Assembly: GCA_034769895.1 (NCBI GenBank)
Contig: CM068375.1
Location: 253,063,542-253,127,541 of the forward strand
Source of the DNA: Magicicada septendecula
Taxonomy: Eukaryota; Arthropoda; Insecta; Hemiptera; Cicadidae
DNA length: 64,000 nt
Direction: 5' to 3'
Every line of letters starts with the position of its first letter. Position 1 is the stretch's first letter. The notes beneath the pieces are model-generated. The model was not told where the DNA came from. It did not search any database and saw nothing but the letters and a program-made list of their open reading frames with translations. Shown piece after piece: positions 40,036-52,345 of the stretch. A program made the position numbers and the translations under genes.

Positions 40036-40578
40036 ATTCTTTATTACTTGTTTTTGTCTCATCATTAGTTTTCATTTTTATTTATTTCCCTTCATTGTGG
40101 GTTTGTTTGTTTTTCATTCCCCTCCTTCTTCATTTTCATTGTATTTGATTAATACTTTGGTTTTCCACCTTCTCCTTTGGGTTCATTTTAACATGTTACA
40201 TTGAGTCATTCAATTCCATGAATCTGTTTCATTTTTGTTTGGTTTGGGTTTTTTTCCCTTCTTCATTTGTTCCGGTGAATCACTTTCTTCTTTGGTTTTA
40301 TTCTTGTTTGTTTTTTGTGGTTCCCTTCTTCTTTTGTTTCCTTTTTTGTTGGTTCAATCACTTGGGTTGGGTCATGTCGTCGTTTGTCGAGTCATTGTCT
40401 TTATATTTTATTTATATTAAACATTTTATTTTATATGAAGTATTATTTTATATTTAGAATCATCTTTTTCATCCCTGGTATTGGGTTGGCTTATTTGTGT
40501 TGTAATAATATGTAAAATTGAATACCAAAAATTACAGACTAAACATTTAATTTTATTATACATACTCAGCAATAACTG

Positions 40579-41220
<642 letters not shown>

Positions 41221-41221
41221 A

Positions 41222-41615
41222 ACTTCAGATTGCCGGGCTGTAAGGCCGCGGTCGAAGGTTGTTGGGTGCAAATGTTTTGGCCGTGCCTTCGACGGCCATC
41301 TTCAGTGCAGAAGGCTGCAACACACTGAACAAGGTTTCGCAGTCAGTGACCACTGAACTGTGGTTAAGGCTTATGGTTGTGAGTAGGGCACCCATATTTA
41401 TAAACTATTGGAGTCCGCACGAAGACGTTGTCGGACACCACCAGCCAATCAGAAGAAAGGCAAATTGTTATTGGTTTCCCACGATGTCTGTCCAAAGAGA
41501 ACTCAATGCGAGGGATTCACCCCACCGATTTATTCCAATCGATGCACGTTTCTGAATCTGGACGGACTCCATATGCAGGCGAGGGAAAAATGCACTCACC
41601 GAAGACAGATGCCTT
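41222..41615 (-). mobile_element. GC-rich fragment, possible PLE 3' tail
   Basis: Composition changes sharply to GC-rich. On the minus strand it includes CTGAAGATGGCCG, a loop and CGGCCAAAACATTTG, a layout close to the tails of the other PLEs here. No endonuclease coding was found, so assignment rests on the tail only. It is cut at 41616 by the LTR. Confidence 0.45.
41274..41305 (-). ncRNA. Degenerate hammerhead-like motif
   Basis: Minus strand: CTGAAGA, extra T, stem GGCCG/CGGCC with a 9-base loop, then AAAAC where GAAAC is expected. The GAAA box is mutated, so activity is unlikely. Confidence 0.4.
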
Positions 41616-43019
41616 TGTGACGATTTCATTAATAAAAATATGGTAATTAATAAATAGGTAATGTGAAGGCTGAGAAATTTTAAATTTTTAATAAAATCGC
41701 ACATTTAAACTAAACCTTATTGCTATCATTAAATAATAATAATATTTAATAAAGAGTTGTAATAATAAAATAAAAAGGAATACGAGTGTACAGAAAGGGT
41801 AAACCTTGTTAATTAATCCTGCATAGACATGCGCTAACCGGAATTAACTTGAATTCCGACCCCTAAACAAACTAAACATACTTGTAAATTTGACATTTTT
41901 TTAAATAATTAAACAAGACCACTGTAATGTACTTTAATAACGTCTGTAATTAAGAATATCTCTGCTTAATTAAATAGTCAAACTTTAATCCTTTAAATAA
42001 AGAAGGAACATGGAACTACTTTTATGCTGAATAGTAAATGACGCGAGATTACTACTCTCACCCCTTAACTATTAACTCACTTGCAATGGAGCGCTCACGC
42101 CGTAAGCTGCGCACAGCGTTGTTTCGCGACGCAGAGATAAATATGTGAAAGTTCGCTAAAGAATATCTTAATAACTAAATTGTGCGCCGATGACATCTCT
42201 ATCAAATCTTAAATAAGAAAGTATGTAATTAATACCGTACTAGAACCATGAGGTGAAATTCAACTAATAAATAATCATGTGAAGTGAATACCAGTGAAAC
42301 AAACTTTCGCTTCATTTATTCTAACAACAAGAATTACTACAGTCATCTAAGAAGAGAGTACCACACCCAGAATGATTTAACATACGTCACGGACTTCACC
42401 GTCACTGGATACTAAGGTAACGACAGACCTTCAGGAAACACACCGAGGACCGAAGAGCAAAATCTGCATCAACTACAGGAAACCACAGGTGACATGGAGG
42501 CTTGTCTTCCATGGTTATGAGATACTAAAATTATAACCAACAAAAGACAATTTAACTAACCACTTTAAGACTTTTAAAAACAGACATTATATGTAAGATG
42601 TAGTCTGTAATCTAATAAAACTGTTTGTAGTAAAAGTTTAAACTGAAAGCATTATTGTTTTAAAAAGGTTAATAAAGTCCATTCTTCAAATGGCACAATT
42701 TTCAAGATTGTATATGGGGAGGTGACCATTATTAACATACTATATTCAATCCCGGATCCGTGGAATAAATTAAATTGATGTACATCTTTATTTTGAGGGC
42801 CCTTTGTGAAAGAATAAAATATATAATCATCTTGTAAACTGTAAGCTGTTGAACCATATATGTTGAGAACTTTGAGTAGAGCAATTAATCTCATTATGTA
42901 ATAAAGAGATGTCATCTTTAGTACAGAGTAAACTGAGTGCATAAATCAACAGTCTCCCCTTCCCAGTTTCTTTTTATATTAATTGTTTTGGTGTTGTGAT
43001 TAATTTTCAGCTCGTCACA
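41616..43019 (+). mobile_element. LTR 1 of an LTR-internal-LTR block
   Basis: Starts TGTGACG and ends CGTCACA, a perfect 7-bp terminal inversion of the TG...CA kind. It is 1404 bases and matches 44394-45793 almost throughout; differences are a few substitutions and a 3-base indel. This near identity means recent insertion or recent duplication. Confidence 0.9.
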
Positions 43020-44393
43020 ACGAAGGCAGCCTGTATAATTGACAGAACCAATTAATGCGGGTTCCCTATGTTATACCACAAGTTAAGATGTTATAAATTG
43101 CGCCACTCTGCTCTTTGTTAAATTTAAATTTGCTGCTCCTTTGTAAAAAAAAAAATATTGTGTCTTATGTTGTTTAAGAAATAATTGTGTCCCAATATTA
43201 CACACACAAGCTGTTGATCTATTCACTCATGTACTTTAATATGTGTCAATATTTTAAATAAAATAAAAATCATAATTATTATTATAGTAATATAGTATAG
43301 GTAACTTTATTTGTAAATATAATATGTGTAAGCTTATATTAACATATTGACCCACGTAAACAAAACCATGTACGTACTTGTCCAAAAATTTCATTCATCA
43401 ACGTGTCAATTTGACGACAAACTCGGACAGGTAAATATCCTGTTGCCGCCTGTGTAAAACTGTCATAGTTGCCCTCCCGCAAGTTGAGTTAGACAATACG
43501 CCACCCTCTTTGATAGTTCTATTGTTATAAGAAGCGTGTATTATCCTGTGCTTAGTAACCGAGGATTCCCCCTTTGTTGAAAGTATATTGAAGCCTGTGT
43601 GAGATTTCTCTCTCTCTACCAATGTAAAATTATTAAAGTTCACATTTTAATTGTTTATTTGTAAAAAAAAAAGAGTAAGAATACAACTGATTTATATTTT
43701 TATTTTTCTTGAGTAAAAAAAAAAAAAAGAAAGCGTTGTATAGAATTTAATGCGATTAGTAAAATAAGTAAAAGGAAATAATCGTGTTAAGAATTGTAGG
43801 AAGCGACCCCAATTGTTATGAAATCCTAATGTGGTACCGAAGTAAACAATGGCCGCGACCATGTGTATAATACAACACCCCTGTGTAAAGTGTTTGTCCC
43901 CTCCTGCATTGTTTGTAACCGCTGTTCGTTTTAAAAGTAAATAAAGATTCCCCTTCGTGAAGTTCCGCTTATCTCAGTAGAATAAGAAATTAGTAGTAGA
44001 AATAATCTAAAGAGGAGTATGGGATCCGCTTTAGGTTATATTTGAGGTAATTAAGAATTATATATGTAACGTAACACAGTCACAAAGGCGCCGCACTGAA
44101 AACTTCTTTACAAGGGTTAAAGAAAGTTCTTTACAAGGGTTAAAGAAAGTGCAGAAAACTAACTATCAGAGTTAGAGTGTGCAAAATGTAATCAGTCGGG
44201 CCACGATGTTGTGAGGTTACGAAAATTAATAGTAGAAATAAAATTAAGTTAGCTTTAAGAAACGAGATAAAGGGAAGTTCACGAAAGAAAAGAAAATGAG
44301 TAATAAACACAAATTTCAAACGGTAATCCCCAAGCATACTCCCGGTACATTGCTGACCAAATAAGCCGGAGTCTGTTCTTAAGCGGCGGAGTA
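43020..44393 (+). mobile_element. Short internal region between the paired LTRs
   Basis: 1374 bases with no intact gene. The first 76 bases recur after LTR 2. Near 44180 the plus strand reads ECAKCNQSGHDVVRL, resembling a Gag CCHC zinc knuckle with its last cysteine lost. The end, AAGCGGCGGAGTA just before TGTGACG, is purine-rich as expected for a polypurine tract. This suggests a gypsy-like element whose coding region is nearly all deleted. Confidence 0.6.
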
Positions 44394-45793
44394 TGTGACG
44401 ATTTCATAATAAAAATATGGTAATTAATAAATAGGTAATGTGAAGGCTGATAAATTTTAAATTTTTAATAAAATCGCACATTTAAACTAAACCTTATTGC
44501 TATCATTAAATAATAATAATATTTAATAAAGAGTTGTAATAATAAAATAAAAAGGAATACGAGTGTACAGAAAGGGTAAACCTTGTTAATTAATCCTGCA
44601 TAGACATGCGCTAACCGGAATTAACTTGAATTCCGACCCCTAAACAAACTAAATATACTTGTAAATTTGACATTTTTTTAAATAATTAAACAAGACCACT
44701 GTAATGTACTTTAATAACGTCTGTAATTAAGAATATCTCTGCTTAATTAAATAGTCAAACTTTAATCCTTTAAATAAAGAAGGAACATGGAACTACTTTT
44801 ATGCTGAATAGTAAATGACGCGAGATTACTACTCTCACCCCTTAACTATTAACTCACTTGCAACGGAGCGCTCACGCCGTAAGCTGCGCACAGCGTTGTT
44901 TCGCGACGCAGAGATAAATATGTGAAAGTTCGCTAAAGAATATCTTAATAACTAAATTGTGCGCCGATGACATCTCTATCAAATCTTAAATAAGAAAGTA
45001 TGTAATTAATACCGTACTAGAACCATGAGGTGAAATTCAACTAATAAATAATCATGTGAAGTGAATACCAGTGAAACAAACTTTCGCTTTATTTATTCTA
45101 ACAAGAATTACTACAGTCATCTAAGAAGAGAGTACCACACCCAGAATGATTTAACATACGTCACGGACTTCACCGTCACCGGATACTAAGGTAACGACAG
45201 ACCTTCAGGAAACACACCGAGGACCGAAGAGCAAAATCTGCATCAACTACAGGAAACCACAGGTGACATGGAGGCTTGTCTTCCATGGTTATGAGATACT
45301 AAAATTATAACCAACAAAAGACAATTTAACTAACCACTTTAAGACTTTTAAAAACAGACATTATATGTAAGATGTAGTCTGTAATCTAATAAAACTGTTT
45401 GTAGTAAAAGTTTAAACTGAAAGCATTATTGTTTTAAAAAGGTTAATAAAGTCCATTCTTCAAATGGCACAATTTTCAAGATTGTATATGGGGAGGTGAC
45501 CATTATTAACATACTATATTCAATCCCGGATCCGTGGAATAAATTAAATTGATGTACATCTTTATTTTGAGGGCCCTTTGTGAAAGAATAAAATATATAA
45601 TCATCTTGTAAACTGTAAGCTGTTGAACCATATATGTTGAGAACTTTGAGTAGAGCAATTAATCTCATTATGTAATAAAGAGATGTCATCTTTAGTACAG
45701 AGTAAACTGAGTGCATAAATCAACAGTCTCCCCTTCCCAGTTTCCTTTTATATTAATTGTTTTGGTGTTGTGATTAATTTTCAGCTCGTCACA
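44394..45793 (+). mobile_element. LTR 2 of the LTR-internal-LTR block
   Basis: TGTGACG...CGTCACA, 1400 bases, near-identical to LTR 1. It is followed by the same 76-base leader (45794-45869) and then by sequence leading into BEL/Pao gag. Either LTR 2 is the 5' LTR of that element, or it was inserted next to it. Confidence 0.9.
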
Positions 45794-46218
45794 ACGAAGG
45801 CAGCCTGTATAATTGGCAGAACCAATTAATGCGGGTTCCCTATGTTATAACACAAGTTAAGATGTTATACCTTGTCTCTTCAAAGAATATGTAATGGTCA
45901 ACATAGGCGAGTGCGTGCTCCGGTATAGCAGACTTCTCTGGCTGCCTCAAATAACAGTAGCGGCTGTGTTAATCAATGTGGGGACGGACACTGCGTTTCC
46001 CTATGTCCTACACAGCCCTTGTATTCTTACTTTCTGGACGTCCCTCATATTATGTACTCATTATGTTATGTTGTTTACTCTTATGTGTAATGTGTTTGCA
46101 ATTATTCAATTATTTGTAACTCTTATTCAATTATTCTATTTAACTATTAATAAGTAGTTATATTGCTGAGAATTGAGTTGCCTGTTCTACTTTCGTTTCA
46201 TGTTTTAATACACTCACT
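45794..46218 (+). other. Leader between LTR 2 and BEL gag
   Basis: The first 76 bases duplicate the sequence after LTR 1; the rest is unique. No tRNA primer site is evident directly after the LTR; a TTGGCAGAACC segment lies about 22 bases in. A frame at 45894-46157 is unsupported. Confidence 0.5.
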
Positions 46219-47507
46219 ATGGCCGAAAGCATACAGCTCATAAGGCAAAGGGCCATTATTAAGGCCTCAATTACAAGAATCAATATTTTTGCTGATGCTT
46301 TCGACATACCAAAAAATGACGTTCATGTGTTGCATGTTAAATTAAGGTCGCTGGCAGAGCTCCAGTGCAAATATGATATGATTCAGTCCGAGGTCGAGTT
46401 GTCTGAGGATGCTGTTTTTGATGCGGATAGCGATCGAATCCAGGTCGAGGATGATTTATGTATAATCGAGTGCAAACTGCACAATCTTATAGAAAAATTC
46501 TTGACTAATCTTGCTGAGAATTCTAATACTATTGCTAATGACAGTAGAGTGGAAAGATTCGCTCATGTCATGCAACTGGAGCCCATTAAAATCCCAGAGT
46601 TTAGTGGAAATGTTATGGAGTGGCAACACTACATACACATATTCAAGGACATGGTAGATTCTCGTTTGGATCTTACCAACATACATAAGTTTCATTATTT
46701 ACACAATTCATTGAAGGGTGAAGCGCTCCAAGTTATACAATCGCTGCCTATAACTGGTGAGAATTATGGCGTAGCCCTAGAGTTACTCAAGACAAGATTT
46801 GACAATAAGCTAATTATCGCCATCCACCATGTCGAAGATATACTGAAAATCAATTCTGTCGATAGGGAATCGGTGGGTAGCATATCTAAATTTCTTAATA
46901 AAATAAGCGCAACCATAAACCCGCTCAAGGTTATGGCGTTATCCGTAAATATTTATGAGCTTATTGTCACTCAGCTGTTAGCATCAAAATTGTACCTGAA
47001 TACTTCCAAACGTTGCAAGGAGTCACTCTCTAACAACAACTTTCCCAATTTTGAAGGGTTGATTTAGTTTTTAAACAATAGGAGATCGGTGGTGGGGACC
47101 GTGGCGGCAGATTCCCAGAGTGGTCAGGCAGGCAACTCAGCAAAGCCTAAACAACTGATAAGATATGCAAACAATTCAAAACAAGGCAAGGTGGTCGGCT
47201 ATCATGCTAATTCTAAAAACATTCAATGTGCAATGCTAACCACCACTTATATACATGTAAACAATTTGAGGGGTTAACCATTGACAAACGTACGGAGTTT
47301 TTAATTAAAAATAAATGCTGCTTTAACTGCTTGCGGGTGGGACATTCTGTACATGAATGTAAAAATAAGCACACTTGTAAAACTTGCTCTAAGAAACACC
47401 ACTCCTTAATACATACAGCACAGGCCACCTACTGTGCCCTCAAACTAAAAACTAATAGGAACATACTATTATCTACTGTGTTGTGCAAAGCCTTACAATT
47501 CTGGTAA
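46219..47507 (+). pseudogene. BEL/Pao Gag with CCHC knuckles
   Basis: The first 282 codons give a BEL/Pao Gag: a leucine-rich N-terminal half, then LEPIKIPEFSGNVMEWQHYI and LHNSLKGEAL..I..LPITGENY..AL..L..RF, the DUF1759 pattern of retro-BEL Gag. A TAG at 47065-47067 interrupts the frame, which continues to 47277. After a one-base shift near 47230 the CCHC part follows (47226-47507): CFNCLRVGHSVHEC and CKTCSKKHHSLIH. Gag would build the particle and bind RNA. Inactive. Confidence 0.9.
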
Positions 47508-47940
47508 ACCCGCCTTTGCAGAATTTTACTGGACTCTGGTAGCCAGGCAAATTTCATTACACAGGCCTTTGCCAAAAAACTTAAATTGAACCTTGTAAAA
47601 AATGAGTTGCCAATTACAGGCATCAACAATGCGTCCTGTCGGTCCCACCACAGCACCACTATTATGTTACAATCGCTGTACGAAAATTTCAATTTTAGCG
47701 TACAATGCTCAATTGTGCCCAATCTTACTGACAACCTCCCCATGGAATCTTTCGATCCTGCGCAGTTAGGATTGCTCGAGAGTATATTCCTAGCGGACCC
47801 AAATTTCAGCACGTCCTCGAGCATTGACGTTCTGCTGGGCGCCCAATTCTTCTTAAGTTTGATTAAGCCCAGCAAATTTGTCAGGGATGGGAACTTCCCC
47901 ATTCTTCAGGAAACTAGACTGGGTTACACTGTGCTGGAAA
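47508..47940 (+). pseudogene. BEL/Pao aspartic protease
   Basis: In the same frame as the CCHC part after a TAA at 47505-47507. RILLDSGSQANFIT carries the D-S-G active site, followed by a 'LPITGINNA' segment and, later, DVLLGAQFF, typical of BEL proteases. It cleaves the Gag-Pol polyprotein. The frame leaves the conserved path near 47940. Confidence 0.88.
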
Positions 47941-47989
47941 TCTTCCTTTCAAATTCAAATCTCCTTATCGTGCTTCGTCATTTATTGCG

Positions 47990-48480
47990 AGAAATGACAA
48001 TAAGGGGCTCACTTCTATGGTTGAGAAATTCTAGCAGGTCGATGAGTATCCTGTTGATTTGCCCTCAGCTGCCGACGAGTCATGTGAGGGACACTTTGTG
48101 CATAACACGCGGAGAAATAGTGACGGTAGATTTGTTGTTAGGTTGCCCCCTAGGGCTGGTGATGTGGCTCTGGGCGATTCGCTGGCCCATGCTAAACAGC
48201 ATTTTCAGACTCTTGAGCGTAAACTCATGAAGAATCCTGAGTTGAGGCATGACTATTCCAAGTTCATCTAGGAGTACCAATTGCTGGGGCACATATCACC
48301 ACTTAGTCCCAGCGACAATTTGGTTCATCGCTCCAAGGTGTACTACTTACCCCATCACGTGGTTTTCAAGAACTCAAGTCTGACTACAAAGCTCCGCGTG
48401 GTATTTGATGCGTCCGCAAAATCCGCTAATGGCTGTTCACTTAATGATACGCTACTGGTAGGGCCGACAATACAGCAGTG
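47990..48480 (+). pseudogene. BEL/Pao RT, N-terminal remnant only
   Basis: Read in a shifted frame: VDEYPVDLPS, HFVHNTRRN.DGRFVVRLP, then LGHISPLS and VYYLPHHVV, LRVVFDASAKS and SLNDTLLVGP, the approach to the RT palm. TAG stops interrupt near 48042 and at 48269-48271. The sequence jumps at about 48480 from this point directly to the pre-integrase region (WHHVKSQYNP). The RT catalytic motifs with YVDD and the RNase H are deleted. Confidence 0.88.
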
Positions 48481-48486
48481 TTCCAA

Positions 48487-48864
48487 TAACGCTGACTGGC
48501 ATCATGTGAAGTCCCAGTATAACCCGCCGATATTCTATCTCGTGGTTGTCATCCAGACAAATTGCGGAACTTCCAATTGTGGTGGCATGGTCCAGCATGG
48601 CTCTTGCAAGATCCAATTCGCCACCCCAAATTCAGCACAAAAGATTCGGCTACTATACAGGAGTGCCGATCCGAACAAAAACAATCGGCAATTCTTGAAT
48701 GTATGACTAGCGTCGTCATAAGTGACGTATATACCGATATAAGTGAGGACTTTTCCACTCTTCGGAGGTTGATACACGTTATCAGCTATTGCATCAGATT
48801 TATCTATAATCTGAGATCGAGTTCCCCTGGTACGGGACAAACTGAAGGGGATTTTATAATTTAA
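48487..48864 (+). pseudogene. BEL/Pao pre-integrase segment
   Basis: ADWHHVKSQYNP, then after a one-base shift LSRGCHPDKL and FQLWWHGPAWLLQDP, and later FSTLRRLIHVISYCIRF. These are the conserved NPAD.LSRG..P..L....LW..GP.WL and the pre-integrase leucine-rich parts. Ends at GDFII where foreign sequence begins. Confidence 0.87.
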
Positions 48865-48872
48865 TGAATTTC

Positions 48873-49984
48873 ATGTTAACCATTTGTAGACGACTTTTGA
48901 ATTAACTCTTTTATTTATCCAGAGTACACTTTTGGTCACTGACTGTAGCTCCGTGGAAGGCACAGCACGGTACAAGAATGTTTATTGTCAGTAGGGTGCG
49001 TATTCATGTGTACGAGCGCACGTGTGTGCCGCCTTTTCACAACGGAAATTCCATAGCCGAATATGCGATGGTAACAACGAACCACACAGTACGAGTTGAC
49101 GGCAACGCCTAACACCTGGCGGGTAGGCAACCGCGCGCACGATGTCTTCAGTCGTCGCCGGGCAGTTCGCCACAACTAATCACACAATACAGTTGTAAAT
49201 ATAACGCAGCCTCGGAATTTCGGTAGACCGATGTGAATTGAGTAGCCGAGGTCTACCAAAACTGGTGTAAATATAAAGGAGCAAACCCAGAAGGAAAGTG
49301 GCAGTAAAGTCTACACAATACGTAAACGTGAAGTATAAGAACAGTGTTTAGTGATGGAGTGAAAGTGCGGTAAGGAAGATGGCGGGATTTAGTGGATAAC
49401 TTGGACAGGTACAATATTGAAAACAATCAGTTTGATCTGAAATAAAGTAAATATTAAAGAGCTCATAAATAAAACGGGGGTGTAAAGCAATGTAAAAAGA
49501 AATAGTGAGAGAGTGTGTGTACGTAAAAATAACAGGGGAAAATAAAACATAAAAGTACTGGTTTAATAGTAGGGGTTAGTATAGTAAATACTATGTAATA
49601 GAAGTTAGTAGAAAGAAGTATAAAAGTAAGAGAAAGAAAGAAGTGATTAAATTTGATTAAATAAATAAGATTTGTTTCACGAGAATAAATACGTGTTAGA
49701 GTGATTATTTTGCCGTAACCATTTCCTAGTGTTCTGTGCTGAAAAACTCGTCTAAACGTTCCGGGGAATTTTCTGAATTGTGGGAAGTCAGATAGCAAAA
49801 TGTCCAGTGTTTTTAATTAAGGTAGAGTGTAAAGGTTTCGATATTGAACCATAAAATATCGTGGCGGCCCTGAACTTCTGTTGGTGTTTACAAAAGGTAA
49901 GTCAGCGAGAGAAAGATCGCAAGGTAAGGTTCTGGCAGAGTATTTTTTTATTTAAAATTTATAAAAATGTTTGTTTCTTAACAA
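48873..49984. mobile_element. About 1.1-kb insertion in BEL pol, probably a solo LTR
   Basis: BEL protein similarity stops at 48864 and resumes at 49985, so this block is inserted. Its edges read TGTTAACC... (48873) and ...TTCTTAACA (49982), a short TG...CA inverted end. CATG also occurs on both sides, and TTAA at both ends would fit a piggyBac-type site. It includes a GC-rich part with an inverted pair GGTAGACC/GGTCTACC around 49222-49256. No coding region. The class is undecided. Confidence 0.55.
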
Positions 49985-51349
49985 CATGACCTGCGACTGT
50001 CCAGGGAGGAATTAAACAACACTTTAAATTTCTTTATACACCAATCCCAACTGACGTACTATCCCAAGGAGATCACTGAGATAAAGAATGGCAATCTATC
50101 CAAATCTAGCAAAATTATCTCTCTTGATCCATTCATCGATGATTCGGGGTTACTTCGGGTTGGAGGTCATCTCCAACATTCCGATTTGCCTTACGACACT
50201 AAGCATCAGATTATTCTGCACCCTAAGGCCCACCTCACTAGATTAATAATAGAGGCTGAGCATTTGAGGCTGCTTCACACGGGCGTTCAGTTAATGCATA
50301 GTTCTGTTCGTCAAAGGTACTGGATCGTCAATGGCAAGATTGTTGTCAGTTCTGTCATCCGTAAGTGCATCAAATGCTTTTGCTTCAGAACCCACAAGCA
50401 TACGCAGCAACTTGGTCAGTTGCCTTCGTCAAGAGTGGTATTGACCAAGGGCTTTTCTTCGTCTGCTGTAGATTACGCCGGCCCTATCGTGATCCATCAT
50501 GGCGGGCAGCGATCCAAGACTACCTCAAAGGCATACATATGCTTGTTTGTCTGTCTCGCTACGAAGGCGATTCATTTGGAATTGGTTTCTGACCTGACTG
50601 CTGAGGCATTTATTGCAGCCTTTAGACGATTCATTGCCCGCTGCGGCATTCCCGGGGAAATGATGTCTGACAACGGCTCCAATTTTAAGGCCGCGAGTTC
50701 CACTTTGCACGGGTTATACAAATTATTTACCTCTGAGGAATTTAAAAAAAGTATTCACTCATTCTCACTTGCCCAAGGTTTCAAGTGGTCATTCATTCCA
50801 CCCTCCTCACCGCACTTCAGTGGCCTTTGGGAGAGTGGTGTAAAATGCGTCAAGCATCATCTGCGCCGCACCATTGGCGCCACCATTCTTAACTTTGAGG
50901 AATTATACACGATACTTACTCAAATTGAGGGGTGTTTGAACTCCCGTCCTCTTTCTGCCATCTCATCTGATGCTAGGGATCCACAGCCCCTTACACCCGG
51001 ACACTTCTTAATTGGCCCGGCCTTGACAGCCCTCCCCGACGCTGACCTTGTAGCCACTCTATGCAACCAACTGCGACACTGGCAATTGCTGCAGAAATTT
51101 GTACAATCTATCTGGAGCAGGTGGTACAAGGACTACCTGCACCAGCTTCAACAGCGTAATAAATGGCAGACACCCAAGGGGTACCTCGCGGATTGTGATG
51201 TGGTCATAATTATAGAAGATAACGCACCTCCATTACACTGGAGTTTGGGTGTAGTCACTAAGGTCGTTGACATCCACACTTCCCGTGGTGTATTGCATCG
51301 CCCTATTCATAAGCTGTGCGCTTTACCTGTTGTAATGGGACAATTATGA
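49985..51349 (+). CDS. BEL/Pao integrase, long open frame
   Basis: Open from 49985 to TGA/stop at 51349; the first Met is at 50186 (387 codons). It has HL.LLHTGV...CIKC (zinc HHCC), a DDE core with Asp near residue 96 (DYAGP), Asp near 162 (SDNGSNF) and Glu near 216 (FSGLWESGVK), then the BEL-specific tail LW.RWY.DYL..LQ.R.KW. Integrase joins element cDNA to the genome. This domain alone is uninterrupted while the rest of the element is decayed. The start of translation cannot be fixed because it is normally part of Gag-Pol. Confidence 0.92.
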   Translation, partial: HDLRLSREELNNTLNFFIHQSQLTYYPKEITEIKNGNLSKSSKIISLDPFIDDSGLLRVGGHLQHSDLPYDTKHQIILHPKAHLTRLIIEAEHLRLLHTGVQLMHSSVRQRYWIVNGKIVVSSVIRKCIKCFCFRTHKHTQQLGQLPSSRVVLTKGFSSSAVDYAGPIVIHHGGQRSKTTSKAYICLFVCLATKAIHLELVSDLTAEAFIAAFRRFIARCGIPGEMMSDNGSNFKAASSTLHGLYKLFTSEEFKKSIHSFSLAQGFKWSFIPPSSPHFSGLWESGVKCVKHHLRRTIGATILNFEELYTILTQIEGCLNSRPLSAISSDARDPQPLTPGHFLIGPALTALPDADLVATLCNQLRHWQLLQKFVQSIWSRWYKDYLHQLQQRNKWQTPKGYLADCDVVIIIEDNAPPLHWSLGVVTKVVDIHTSRGVLHRPIHKLCALPVVMGQL

Positions 51350-51387
51350 GGGGTTTTATTTTTTATTGCAATTATAAATGTAACATA

Positions 51388-51860
51388 AGGTCTACCCAAA
51401 CAGGGCCTCAGTTTTGAACAATTAACATTCCTTGTTTTACCTTGTCAGGGCACCGAGACGCACATTTTGTCAGAGCCCTGCAATAAGCACTGTTTCTTAA
51501 GGCATTGGAATGCGAGTATGTGCGCGGATGATTGCATTTTCCGTTGGCAAAAAGCACAAACTTTGTGGTGAGCCCCAGGACAGAACAAAAATACCCAGAC
51601 TTGCTACCAAGAGCGGAAACTGTAATTTCACTAATGACCATGTCATGTGATTTTATCCACGAATCAGAGCGCAAGCTGGCGGATGTGGCCGGAGTGACAC
51701 TCAGAGTAGTGTCAGTTAGTCGACTTAGAACTCCAGACCACACGCGGTCATATAAAACATTGCTCGAGCTAATTAGGGTCGGCCGACCAGTAAATATCCT
51801 ACTATTTTAATTTAACAATAACAGTTAATCATGTTATAGTGATCAAACAGAAGTAACCGG
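51388..51860 (+). mobile_element. Candidate 3' LTR portion after BEL integrase
   Basis: Follows the integrase stop after a short purine/T-rich spacer with GAGGGG, starting TGTAACATAAGG. It contains a TATA box (TATAAAA, 51751-51757) about 360 bases in, as in an LTR U3. It does not match the TGTGACG LTRs upstream, so either this element's own 5' LTR is missing or the two parts are unrelated. End not defined. Confidence 0.5.
51751..51757 (+). promoter_or_regulatory. TATA box in candidate BEL LTR
   Basis: TATAAAA followed by a GC-richer initiator-like stretch, within a segment of balanced base composition unlike the AT-rich surroundings. Confidence 0.4.
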
Positions 51861-52345
51861 CAAATAATAACATTCTAAACTTATAATCGGAGTGTGTCAA
51901 CAGAATCAAGTGTTAACAGTGATGGCGTAACCACGTGGATGAAGGGATGAGTACCTAATTTAAACAGTTTGAACAGACAAAATATTTCAATTTTAATTAA
52001 TTTCAATTCACCAATATTAATTATAAAAATTCAATAAAAAAGCGCTTTACGATAGAATAGTCTAGTTTAATAAATAGTGTTAAGTACATTTCAAAACCTA
52101 AGTTCAATGTAACGTAAAAGAAATATGAAATGGTGGATGTGGGAGTTATGATAGTATTTGATGACAAAGTAAGACGGAATAAAAAATGTGTTAAGTGAAC
52201 ATATAAATATGTGTCTGTCAACTGCATTCACCTGTTGTTTTTCTCTGCTAAGTACACCAGACGACACCTTGGTCAATTACCAGTAAAGGTAGGTAATACA
52301 AAATTTCAATATTTTAAACTTTTAACAAACTCGTACTGCTTCAGT

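Larger units (their letters stand above)
31397..40507 (-). mobile_element. LTR (about 3.3 kb) of a gypsy-like element, split by a Helitron
   Basis: On the minus strand the sequence starts TATTACAACACAAATAAGCC (40507 side), which matches the 3' LTR start TGTTACAACACAAATAAGCC at 57456. It stays similar, diverged, over about 2.6 kb, and ends ...AACGTTACA at 31397. ATAT flanks both sides (31393-31396 and 40508-40511), a possible short target duplication. It sits within the 5' side of Dcaf12. A primer-site-like TTTGGCGCCACCC occurs near its end (about 31597-31609), so it may be an internally deleted element rather than a pure solo LTR. The Helitron at 34233-40035 is a later insertion. Confidence 0.75.

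Noticed and set aside
50186-51349. Integrase frame as a domesticated host gene
   Set aside because: It sits in order within a BEL element with gag, protease and pre-integrase; openness alone does not show domestication.
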